From: Dyadobacter frigoris
GTDB taxonomy: Bacteria; Bacteroidota; Bacteroidia; Cytophagales; Spirosomataceae
Length of the DNA stretch: 64,000 bases
Direction: 5' to 3'
Assembly: GCF_005280585.1 (NCBI RefSeq)
Contig: NZ_SZVO01000012.1
Span: forward strand, 186,001-250,000
Both the position numbers and the translations under genes were made by a program. How positions within the stretch are numbered: position 1 is the stretch's first letter; each line of letters starts with the position of its first letter. Below are positions 16,027 to 24,512 of this stretch, in pieces. The notes beneath the pieces are model-generated. The model had not been told where the DNA came from. It searched no databases and saw nothing but the letters and a program-made list of their open reading frames with translations.

Positions 16027-18048
16027 ATGAGTGCTTATTTTTTTGCCGACAGGGATATTAGCTGGCTTTCTTTTAATGAAAGGGTTTTGCAGGAAGCCGG
16101 AAAAGATTCCGTGCCGCTGAATGAACGTGTCAAATTTTTGTCGATTTATTCCTCAAACCTGGACGAATTTTACCGCGTGCGTATGCCTGCGTTACTGGCA
16201 TTAAAAAAAATAGACAAGGAAAAATCCGGAATTCCTGTTTATAGACAGGCAGTAGAAATAATTAACAGGCAGCAGGACGAATTTGGGAGAATATTTAATG
16301 AATCCGTTTTGCCGGGTTTGAACAGATATTGTTTTAAGCTGATATACAACGACAGAATTCCTGAAAAGTTAAAGGAAGCAACAACGCATTATTTTTTCAC
16401 CCAGATCGCTGGATTTCTACAACCTATTCTGATCAAGGGGAATACAGATTTTTTTCTGGAAAACAATCAGCTTTATCAGGCAGTTGTTGTACAGTATGAG
16501 TCAACTGACGAGCAGCTTTATCTTGTCAATATTCCAACAAATAATATATCAAGGTTCTTCAGAATTACTCAGGAAGACGGTGATTATATTGTTTTTCTGG
16601 AAGATGTAATTCGTCAGAATTTACAGTATTTATTTCCCGGAGCCATTATTTCGGGTTCTTACAATCTGAAAATTACCCGTGATGCAGAGCTTGACCTTCG
16701 CGATGAATATGGCGATCTGGCAAAGAAGATTGAGAAGCAGCTTAAAAAAAGAGATATGGGTTTTGCTACCCGTTTTCTTTACGAACCGGGTATGCCGCTT
16801 CGTCATTTACAGGATATGATCGAGATTTTTAACTTGCAGAAAGCGTCTGTGGTTGAAGGTGGAAAGCATCATAACCTGAAAGATCTGGCTTCGCTACCGG
16901 TTCATAATGCATCGCTTTCGTACCCGTTCTGGCCGGCAATTCAAAGTTTAAAAGGCAAAGATATTCCCGGAACTTTGTTCGCTGCCATTGAAAAAGAAGA
17001 TCGGATTGTTCATGCACCTTACGAGTCTTATGATACTATTATCCGTTTTTTCAATGAAGCGGCTATTGACAATTCAGTAGAAAAAATTTATACGACCATG
17101 TACCGTGTTGCCAGTGACTCACGCATTGGTTATGCGCTTATCAGTGCCGCGAAAAACGGGAAAAAGGTATCTGTTCTTGTTGAGCTTAAAGCCAGATTTG
17201 ATGAAGCGAACAATATCCGCTGGGCTCAGAAAATGAAAGCTGCCGGTGTCCGTATTATTTACAGCAGCAATATTCTAAAAGTTCATGCGAAAATCGCTCT
17301 GGTAAAAAGGAAAAATCCGAAAGTGCCTTATCTGGGACTGTTAGCGACGGGAAATCTGAATGAAAGTACAGCCCGTTTTTATACAGATCATATTTTGCTG
17401 ACTGCATATCAGCCAATGCTTGCAGAGATGGAATCGTTGTTTAACTTTCTTAGAAAAAAGAAAAAGGCAAATCCTCATCCGTTTGTTTTTCAGCATTTGC
17501 TTGTGGCACAGTTCAACCTTCAAACCCGTTTTCTGGAAATGATTGACCGGGAAATTGAAAATGCCAAGCAAGGTTTGTCGGCTTCGATAACGATCAAAAT
17601 GAACAATCTGGAAGAGGAAGTGTTGATATCAAAATTGTATGATGCTTCTAATGCCGGAGTGAAGATTAATCTTATAGTCAGAAGTATTTGCCGGTTGGTT
17701 CCGGGAATTCCGGGACAAAGTGAAAATATAACGATTAAAAGAATTGTCGATCGGTACCTGGAACATGGACGTATTTTTATCTTTCACAATGAAGGGAAAG
17801 AAGAAGTATACATGGGTTCGGCAGACTGGATGAACCGGAACATTTACCGAAGAATTGAAGTCTGTTTTCCGATTTATAATGAAGCGATAAAAAAGCAAAT
17901 GATAGAGCTCATTGCATTGCAATGGAGTGATACAGTCCAGGCAGTTTTGATCGATAAAAATCTGGAAAATATTCCATTAGCCAAGGAAAGTGGTCAGGGA
18001 GTAAGATCACAGGAAGCAATCTATAAGTTTTTGTCAGGTCAGATTTGA
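16027..18048 (+). CDS. ppk1: Polyphosphate kinase 1
   Basis: 673 residues, near the usual 690. The N-terminal domain starts FADRDISWLSFNERVLQEA and includes SSNLDEFYRVRMP, a hallmark of Ppk1. The two phospholipase D-like catalytic domains carry the phospho-accepting histidine H420 in LKVHAKIALV and the second active-site histidine H580 in RYLEHGRIFIF; LATGNLNESTARFYTDH and MGSADWMNRN are also intact. The enzyme polymerises the gamma-phosphate of ATP into polyphosphate reversibly, in the cytoplasm or at the membrane. It follows the HD-PycTM gene by 15 bases and is followed by the SdiA-regulated-type lipoprotein by 37 bases. Confidence 0.95.
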   Translation: MSAYFFADRDISWLSFNERVLQEAGKDSVPLNERVKFLSIYSSNLDEFYRVRMPALLALKKIDKEKSGIPVYRQAVEIINRQQDEFGRIFNESVLPGLNRYCFKLIYNDRIPEKLKEATTHYFFTQIAGFLQPILIKGNTDFFLENNQLYQAVVVQYESTDEQLYLVNIPTNNISRFFRITQEDGDYIVFLEDVIRQNLQYLFPGAIISGSYNLKITRDAELDLRDEYGDLAKKIEKQLKKRDMGFATRFLYEPGMPLRHLQDMIEIFNLQKASVVEGGKHHNLKDLASLPVHNASLSYPFWPAIQSLKGKDIPGTLFAAIEKEDRIVHAPYESYDTIIRFFNEAAIDNSVEKIYTTMYRVASDSRIGYALISAAKNGKKVSVLVELKARFDEANNIRWAQKMKAAGVRIIYSSNILKVHAKIALVKRKNPKVPYLGLLATGNLNESTARFYTDHILLTAYQPMLAEMESLFNFLRKKKKANPHPFVFQHLLVAQFNLQTRFLEMIDREIENAKQGLSASITIKMNNLEEEVLISKLYDASNAGVKINLIVRSICRLVPGIPGQSENITIKRIVDRYLEHGRIFIFHNEGKEEVYMGSADWMNRNIYRRIEVCFPIYNEAIKKQMIELIALQWSDTVQAVLIDKNLENIPLAKESGQGVRSQEAIYKFLSGQI

Positions 18049-18085
18049 TCTTTGTCGATAACAGTATTTTTATAATTATCAGTTT

Positions 18086-18943
18086 ATGCCAAACCAGTTT
18101 CGTTTTTTGTTGTTCCTGACTTTTCTTTCTGTCATTTCATTCGGATGTAATTCGATAAGTAAGGAAAATAATTTGCTTAAAGAATATGATCTGGGAAATC
18201 CTGAGGTGTTTGCCATGCCCGAGAGCTTGAAGGAAATTTCAGGAATCGCTTTTGACAAAGGAAGAAGTGATAGTGTATATGCTATTCAGGATGAGGAAGG
18301 TAAGTTATTTCGGCTGGGATGGCAAAATCAGAAAGCACAGCATGTTAAGTTTGGAGGTAAGGGCGATTTTGAAGATTTGGCTATTTTAAAAGATCAAGTC
18401 ATTATTCTTAAAAGTAACGGCGATCTGTATTCTTTTCCCTTTGCCGATGTACGTTTTGAAACGATGGATAAGGCACAAGAATGGAAAAATATTTTGCCAA
18501 AAGGTGAATACGAAGGACTTTATGCAGATCCGGTTTCGGAAGAAATATTTGTTTTATGCAAAAGTTGCAGTCAGGATAATGCTGAAAAAAGAGTATCAGG
18601 TTATATTTTGAAAATGGCAGGAGGTATTAAAAAAACCGGCAATTTTGAACTTGATGTTGAAAAAATAAAAGCCTTGACCGGTAAGGTTAAAAAAGGTTTC
18701 AAGCCATCAGCATTAGCTAAAAACCCTGTTACCGGCGACTGGTTTATTTTATCGGGTTTTAATAAAGTACTTGTTGTAACTGATAAAAACTGGAAGCCAA
18801 AGGAAGTTTATCCATTGAGCAGCAATAATTTCAATCAGCCCGAAGGAATTGCTTTTGATAAATCAGGTAATTTGTACATTTCCAATGAAGGAGACGAAAC
18901 GCTGGATGGGAATATTCTGAAAATAAAGAGATTGGTCAAATAA
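18086..18943 (+). CDS. SdiA-regulated-type lipoprotein, predicted beta-propeller
   Basis: 285 residues with a lipoprotein signal (LLFLTFLSVISFGC, Cys21). The mature part has repeated blades of the kind GIAFDKGRSDSVYAIQDEEG, FEDLAILKDQVIIL, YEGLYADPVSEEIFVL and PEGIAFDKSGNLYISNEGD, which match the SdiA-regulated (PF06977) / phytase-like propeller group. It would be anchored to a membrane facing the periplasm or surface. The function is unknown; some relatives have phosphoesterase-like folds, which would fit the neighbouring polyphosphate and phosphatase genes, but no catalytic residues are evident to me. It is 37 bases after ppk1. Confidence 0.75.
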   Translation: MPNQFRFLLFLTFLSVISFGCNSISKENNLLKEYDLGNPEVFAMPESLKEISGIAFDKGRSDSVYAIQDEEGKLFRLGWQNQKAQHVKFGGKGDFEDLAILKDQVIILKSNGDLYSFPFADVRFETMDKAQEWKNILPKGEYEGLYADPVSEEIFVLCKSCSQDNAEKRVSGYILKMAGGIKKTGNFELDVEKIKALTGKVKKGFKPSALAKNPVTGDWFILSGFNKVLVVTDKNWKPKEVYPLSSNNFNQPEGIAFDKSGNLYISNEGDETLDGNILKIKRLVK

Positions 18944-19047
18944 TAAATTCGGGATTGTCACCCTATTCTGAACCGGCTTCCTGCTTAAAATTTTTAATGG
19001 ACTAAGAAATTTTCCGTGGTTACTCTTCGTGTTTCAAACAATTTGAT

Positions 19048-22000
19048 ATGAAAATAAAACTACATCTACTGGGGATAACAAGTCTTGTACTGGCTTCATC
19101 CTGCGCTAGCTATAAAAAAAATCAGTACGCTGATAATCCCGGTCAATGGAAAAACAGCAGCCCGGATCCCAAGGCAAAATTGACGCATACCATGTATCTT
19201 GTCGGCAATGCAGGTAATGATTCTCCGGATAAAAAAGCTCCGGTACTTCAATATTTGAAGACAAAATTATCCACAGAATCTAAAAACAGTTCGATCCTGT
19301 TTTTAGGAGATAATATATATGAAAACGGAATGCCTCCAAAAGAGGATTCTGTTGAGAGAAAAGAGGCTGAATATCGAATTAATTCAGAATTACAGACGCT
19401 GGATGAGTTCAAAGGAAGACCAATTTTTCTTCCGGGAAATCATGACTGGAAAGGGTGGGGCCTGAAAGGATTGAAAAGAGAAGAAAATTATATTGAAAAT
19501 TATTTGAACACTCGTCATGGTAAAACAGATAAAGACGATTTTGAAAATTACTTTCTTCCCGATGATGGATGTTCCGGTCCTGAGGTTGTTGAGTTAAATG
19601 ATCAGCTCGTTGTGTTAGTCGTTGATTCTCAGTGGTGGCTTACGGATTGGGATAAAGAACCGACGATCAACGACGGTTGTGATGTTAAAAACCGTGAAAC
19701 TTTCAAGTTTGTTTTTGAGAATCTTGTGCGTAAGTACAAGAACAAAAATGTCGTAATCGCGCTGCATCACCCGCCTTATACGTATGGAGAGCATGGGGGA
19801 AATTTTACGGTTAAACAGCATATTTTTCCGCTTACAGATATTAACAAAAATCTGTATGTTCCTCTTCCGGTAATTGGTAGTTTGGCCGCTTTATTTCGGA
19901 GCAGTATCGGGCCAAAACAAGATGTTTCCAATCAATATTACAAAAATCTGAAAGCCGGCATGATGGCCGGTGTCCGGAAAAACGGAAGCTTTATTTTCGC
20001 CAGCGGTCATGAAAATGCCATGGAACTGATTGAAAATGAAAGACAGGAATTTATTGTCAGTGGCAGTGGTTCGAAAACCGGTCCGGTTCGCTTAGGCAAA
20101 GGTTCTAAATTTGCTTCAACGGCCATGGGATACAGTACGTTATCTTTTTATGAAGGAGGTGAAACCTGGGTCCAGTTTTGGGAAGTGAGTGACGACGGAA
20201 CCAAGTCTGAAATGGTTTTTCAAAAGAAAATAAAGGATAAACTTCCCGTTCCAAAAGAGGAGGTTCAGCCTGTTTATACAGAGTACGAACAGCATAAGGA
20301 TTCGCTTGACAAGCCGATATTTGCAAATAGAGTTAAGAAGGTAAATCATGCGCACAATTTCTTTTTTGGAGCACATAACCGCGCACTTTACCAGGAAAAA
20401 TATCCTTTCCCGGTACTGGATCTTGCAACTTATAAAGGCGGACTGACGCCGGTAAAACAGGGTGGGGGAAACCAGACGAATTCTTTACGCGTCCGGGATT
20501 CAACAGGAAAAGAATATGTGCTTCGGGGTATGACCAAGGATGTGAGCCGATTGCTTCCTTTTCCATTTAACCAGATGACGGCGGCCAAATATGTGGCAGA
20601 GGATAATTTTCTTTCCACGCATCCTTTTGCGCCTTTGGCAATTCCATCGCTGGCCGATGCAATTCAGGTTTATCACACAAATCCAAAGTTATTTTATGTC
20701 CCAAATCAGCCTGCGTTAGGTGTTTACAATCCGATTTTTGGAGGTAGCATGAGTTTGGTCGAAGAGCGGCCTGATGGTAAAAAATGGAAAGATGATGCGT
20801 TTTTTGGTAATGCAGATAAGATAATCGGGACACCCGATCTTATGGAGAATATCCTGAAAGATGGCAAATATAAGGTTGACGAAGAATGGGCGCTCAGAAC
20901 ACGATTGCTTGATTTTCTTCTTGGCGACTGGGATCGTCACGACGATCAATGGACGTGGTCTTCAACCAAAAAAGAAGACGGAACGCAGCTTTACCGACCA
21001 ATTCCCCGGGATCGTGATCAGGCTTTTTCACGCTACGATGGTTTGTTTACCAACATGGCTAAGTTGACTACTATGCCGTTTTTAAGACAATTACAAACGT
21101 ATCAGCCTGAAATAAAAAGCATGAAATGGACGAGCTGGAGTGCCAGACTTTTTGACCGGACTTTTTTGACTGAGCTTAGTTGGGAACAGTGGGAAAAACA
21201 GGTGAAATTCATTCAGGCCAATCTTACTGATCAGGTTATTGAAGGTGCATTTGCCAGCTGGCCGGAAAAAGCACGGGAACTATCTGCTCCGTTTATTATT
21301 AAAAGTTTGAAAGCGAGAAGAGATAATCTGATGAATCTTGCCAAAGAACATTATGCTTTCATTGGAAAATCGGTCGATATTCTTGGAACAGAGGAAAGGG
21401 AACGATTCGATATTGAAAGAATTGACAGTGATCATACCAAGGTAACCGTACACGAAATCACTAAAAAAGGAGAAGATAAACGCCTTCATTACGATCGTAT
21501 TTTCGATAATAAAATCACCAAATCGATTAATATTTATGGTAATGGTAATGATGATCAGTTTGTTACCAAAGGTACTTCTCATAAAGGAATCAAAGTCAGG
21601 CTGATCGGCGGGACGGGAAAGGATACCTTTGCAGATAGTTCCCAGGTTGAAAGCGGTTTAAAGAAAACAGTTGTTTATGATGACCTTTCGGATAATAATG
21701 TGATCGAAGGAAGTGAGACAAATGACAAACGTACGGGCTTGTACCGTTACAATATTTACGACCGTCGTGGCACTGGCAGTGATTATAATATCAATATGCC
21801 AATTCCGATTATTGGTTATAACCCGGACGACGGATTTTTGATCGGTGGAAATTTAACCATGATCCGCTACGGATTTAAAAAGGAGCCTTACGCTTCTTTG
21901 CAGCGTTTTGGCGGCAGTTTTTCTTTTGGTACAAAAGCGTTGAAATTGAATTATACGGGTGATTTTATAAATGCTTTCAAAATATTTGATTTCTATCTCG

Positions 22001-22848
22001 ATGCATTTTATCATGGTCCGGCTTATGCGTTCAACTATGCTGGTCTTGGCAATGACAGTCAGCGTCCGGTGGACGATCCGAATTTTTACCGTGTTCGTCA
22101 AAAGGCAATTCATATTTATCCTGCAATTAAAAAGCGGTTTGGCAATAATGGTTCCATAACCCTTGGACCGATATTGGACATATCGAAAATCCAGCAAACG
22201 GCTGGCCGATACATCACGGTTGCGGATGGTGATCTGGATAAAAGTGACATTTTTAAAACCAAATATTTTAGCGGTGGCCAGGCGACTTTTGATTTTAACA
22301 ATGTCGACAATATCTATTCTCCACATTCAGGAATTCGTTTTCATACGGATTTGAGCTGGGTGAAAAATTTGAAAGAAAATAAAAACTTTACAGGGTTGAG
22401 AGCGCAGCTGGCACTTTATAAAAGTCTGGATAAAAAAGAACGTTTTGTAATCGCTTCCCAGGTTGGTACGGGTCTTAATTTTGGAAAGGGCTCGGAATTT
22501 TTCCAATTACCTACGCTTGGCGGAAATCAGGATAGTCAGGGTTTGCGCGGGTATCGTACACAGCGTTTTTATGGTAAAAGCAGTGTTTGGCACAGTACAG
22601 ATATGCGGGTAAAAATCAATAGCAGTTATAACAAAACGTTGCCCTTTACTTTTGGTGTTTTTGGAGGATTTGATTATGGCCGCGTTTGGCTTGAAGAATA
22701 TCCTTCGGAAAACTGGCATTATGATTATGGCGGCGGCTTGTGGTTTGCACCGGTGGATATTGTGACGATTTCTGTGGGTGCTTTTTTTCCGAAGGAGAAA
22801 ACGGAAGAGTCGCCGAGGATTATGTTTCGGATGGGTTTCTGGTTTTAA
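19048..22848 (+). CDS. Lipoprotein fusing a metallophosphoesterase, a kinase-like domain and an Omp85-type barrel
   Basis: 1266 residues with lipobox LASSC (Cys19). Residues about 45-390 form a calcineurin-like phosphoesterase: FLGDNIYENG, GNHDW (His132), ALHHPPY (His240-241) and SGHEN (His321). Residues about 430-740 carry LRVRDSTGKEYVLRGM, then LGDWDRHDDQW (D629-R630-H631) and YRPIPRDRDQAF (D655, D657). These look like the catalytic loop and metal-binding Asp of HipA, FAM20C and CotH atypical kinases. Residues about 900-1266 are a beta-barrel of the surface antigen/BamA-TamA type (GGNLTMIRYGFKK, LPTLGGNQDSQGLRGYRTQR, ending MFRMGFWF). The protein should sit in the outer membrane with enzymatic parts in the periplasm or on the surface. 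It is the last gene of the ppk1 cluster, 104 bases after the lipoprotein gene. Confidence 0.85.
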   Translation: MKIKLHLLGITSLVLASSCASYKKNQYADNPGQWKNSSPDPKAKLTHTMYLVGNAGNDSPDKKAPVLQYLKTKLSTESKNSSILFLGDNIYENGMPPKEDSVERKEAEYRINSELQTLDEFKGRPIFLPGNHDWKGWGLKGLKREENYIENYLNTRHGKTDKDDFENYFLPDDGCSGPEVVELNDQLVVLVVDSQWWLTDWDKEPTINDGCDVKNRETFKFVFENLVRKYKNKNVVIALHHPPYTYGEHGGNFTVKQHIFPLTDINKNLYVPLPVIGSLAALFRSSIGPKQDVSNQYYKNLKAGMMAGVRKNGSFIFASGHENAMELIENERQEFIVSGSGSKTGPVRLGKGSKFASTAMGYSTLSFYEGGETWVQFWEVSDDGTKSEMVFQKKIKDKLPVPKEEVQPVYTEYEQHKDSLDKPIFANRVKKVNHAHNFFFGAHNRALYQEKYPFPVLDLATYKGGLTPVKQGGGNQTNSLRVRDSTGKEYVLRGMTKDVSRLLPFPFNQMTAAKYVAEDNFLSTHPFAPLAIPSLADAIQVYHTNPKLFYVPNQPALGVYNPIFGGSMSLVEERPDGKKWKDDAFFGNADKIIGTPDLMENILKDGKYKVDEEWALRTRLLDFLLGDWDRHDDQWTWSSTKKEDGTQLYRPIPRDRDQAFSRYDGLFTNMAKLTTMPFLRQLQTYQPEIKSMKWTSWSARLFDRTFLTELSWEQWEKQVKFIQANLTDQVIEGAFASWPEKARELSAPFIIKSLKARRDNLMNLAKEHYAFIGKSVDILGTEERERFDIERIDSDHTKVTVHEITKKGEDKRLHYDRIFDNKITKSINIYGNGNDDQFVTKGTSHKGIKVRLIGGTGKDTFADSSQVESGLKKTVVYDDLSDNNVIEGSETNDKRTGLYRYNIYDRRGTGSDYNINMPIPIIGYNPDDGFLIGGNLTMIRYGFKKEPYASLQRFGGSFSFGTKALKLNYTGDFINAFKIFDFYLDAFYHGPAYAFNYAGLGNDSQRPVDDPNFYRVRQKAIHIYPAIKKRFGNNGSITLGPILDISKIQQTAGRYITVADGDLDKSDIFKTKYFSGGQATFDFNNVDNIYSPHSGIRFHTDLSWVKNLKENKNFTGLRAQLALYKSLDKKERFVIASQVGTGLNFGKGSEFFQLPTLGGNQDSQGLRGYRTQRFYGKSSVWHSTDMRVKINSSYNKTLPFTFGVFGGFDYGRVWLEEYPSENWHYDYGGGLWFAPVDIVTISVGAFFPKEKTEESPRIMFRMGFWF

Positions 22849-22915
22849 TTTGTTTTTGGGTTACACGGAGGGCCACAGAGAAAAAAGGAGGGGCACAGAG
22901 ATTTTATTATCATAC

Positions 22916-22950
22916 AAAAAATGCTGTTAGGAAGCCCTGACAGCATTTTT
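22916..22950. terminator. Bidirectional intrinsic terminator
   Basis: AAAAAATGCTGT at 22916-22927 pairs with ACAGCATTTTT at 22940-22950, between the plus-strand barrel gene and the minus-strand efflux operon. Confidence 0.8.
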
Positions 22951-23087
22951 CTTTATACATATTAATAATTAGTATAGCCAGTTTTCCGGCGGTTTTTGAT
23001 TTGTTAACTTTTTTGAATTTCCATGTCCTCCAAATATTGAATTATACCTGGATACGAAGCAGTTCAAATATTGAATTAGATTTTTTT

Positions 23088-24500
23088 TCATTTCCATCCG
23101 CCTCCTAACGAACGATATAAGTCTACATTGGCACCAAGTTGCGCACGTTTGATCGCTACCAGTTCCAGCTCGCTTTGCAGCACGTTGCTTTGCGCTGTGA
23201 TCACTTCAAGATAATTGGCCATGCCGCTTTGGAATAATAAATTAGAATTGGTTATAGCTTGTTCAAGTGTTTTGACACGGGTTGCAGCGATATCTTCCTG
23301 CTCTTTCAATTTTTCAATTTTCACCAAAGCATCTGATACTTCACCAACGGCATAAAGTACCGATTGTCTGAATTGGATGACCGTTCTTTCACGTTCCACT
23401 TTTGAAACCTCAAATTGTGTTTTTAACAGATTTCTCTGGAAAAGCGGCTGCGTAATTCCGCCTGATGCAAGTCCAAATAACGAGGCTGGAATGCTAAACC
23501 AGTTTGATGCTTTGAAAGAATTAATCCCACCACTTGCAGTAATAACCAGGGACGGATACATACTTGCTTTGGCTATACCCACGTTTGCATTGGCAATATC
23601 CAGTGCAAGTTCAATGCGTCTGATATCAGGGCGACGGTTCAACATGGCTGATGGTACGCCGGCTGACAATGTTTTTGGAAAAGAAACCTGATCCAGATTG
23701 ATGTCCCGCTGGGTTCTACCCGGTAATTCTCCTGCCAGAATGCTTAACGCATTTTCTTGTAGAATAATGCTTTGCTGCAATTGAGGAATCAGTTTTGCTG
23801 CGGTCAATCGCTGCGCTTCGGCTTGCTGAATCGCAAGAGATGTTACCTGTCCGGAAGTAAACTGAAATCCGAAAATCCGTAGCGTACTATCATTCAGTGC
23901 CAGATTTTTCTGTGCAATGGCAAGCTGTGCATCCAGCATCAAAAGATTGTAAAATCCTTGTGAAACCGTTGCAACAAGATTTGTCTGAATCGCATTTTTT
24001 GCTTCAATTGTTTGCAGATATTCTGCCAGTGCTCTTCCGTTTCTGTTGCGGATTTTACCCCAGATATCAGCTTCCCAGGATAGGCCTACATTTGCTGTGA
24101 AATCTTCGATATGAGACGTACCCAAAAATGAACTTGCACTCAGTCCGTTCAAACTGTTGTCGGAAGGACGATTTGATCCAACACCAATATTAAGATTGGC
24201 ACTTGGCAAGTAAGCGAACTTGGTTTGTTTGAAAAGCAGCTGCGCACTTTCAATATTTTTAAGCGCGACCTGCATATCGTAATTTTTTACGATTGCGCTG
24301 TCCAGTAATCTTTGAAGGGAAGCATCGGTAAAAAAGCTATTCAATGGCAAATCTGCAATACTGATTGTGTCTGCTGTGGCAGCATTCCTGAAATTTTCAG
24401 GTAATGCTGCGTTCGGCGTTTCAACATTTTTCGAGATTTTACAAGCGCTTAAAGCAGCTAGCAAAACAAGAAAAGATAATTTATTAACGTATTTTTTCAT
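23088..24500 (-). CDS. RND efflux outer-membrane factor (TolC/OprM-NodT type)
   Basis: 470 residues with a lipoprotein signal (LLAALSACKIS, Cys20). Two repeats of the outer-membrane efflux protein fold are present: NYDMQVALKNIESAQLL with YLPSANLNIGVG, and ANANVGIAKASMYPSLVI with LYAVGEVSDALV. AMLNRRPDIRRIE is the classical NodT signature. It forms the trimeric outer-membrane exit channel of the tripartite pump encoded just upstream. It is the last gene of the three-gene operon, 12 bases after the pump gene. Confidence 0.95.
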   Translation of the reverse strand: MKKYVNKLSFLVLLAALSACKISKNVETPNAALPENFRNAATADTISIADLPLNSFFTDASLQRLLDSAIVKNYDMQVALKNIESAQLLFKQTKFAYLPSANLNIGVGSNRPSDNSLNGLSASSFLGTSHIEDFTANVGLSWEADIWGKIRNRNGRALAEYLQTIEAKNAIQTNLVATVSQGFYNLLMLDAQLAIAQKNLALNDSTLRIFGFQFTSGQVTSLAIQQAEAQRLTAAKLIPQLQQSIILQENALSILAGELPGRTQRDINLDQVSFPKTLSAGVPSAMLNRRPDIRRIELALDIANANVGIAKASMYPSLVITASGGINSFKASNWFSIPASLFGLASGGITQPLFQRNLLKTQFEVSKVERERTVIQFRQSVLYAVGEVSDALVKIEKLKEQEDIAATRVKTLEQAITNSNLLFQSGMANYLEVITAQSNVLQSELELVAIKRAQLGANVDLYRSLGGGWK

Positions 24501-24512
24501 GATTTTTTTACT

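Noticed and set aside
14734-22848. A complete Pycsar defence system
   Set aside because: The effector-type domain is present, but no pyrimidine cyclase is found on either side; the neighbours are polyphosphate and envelope genes.
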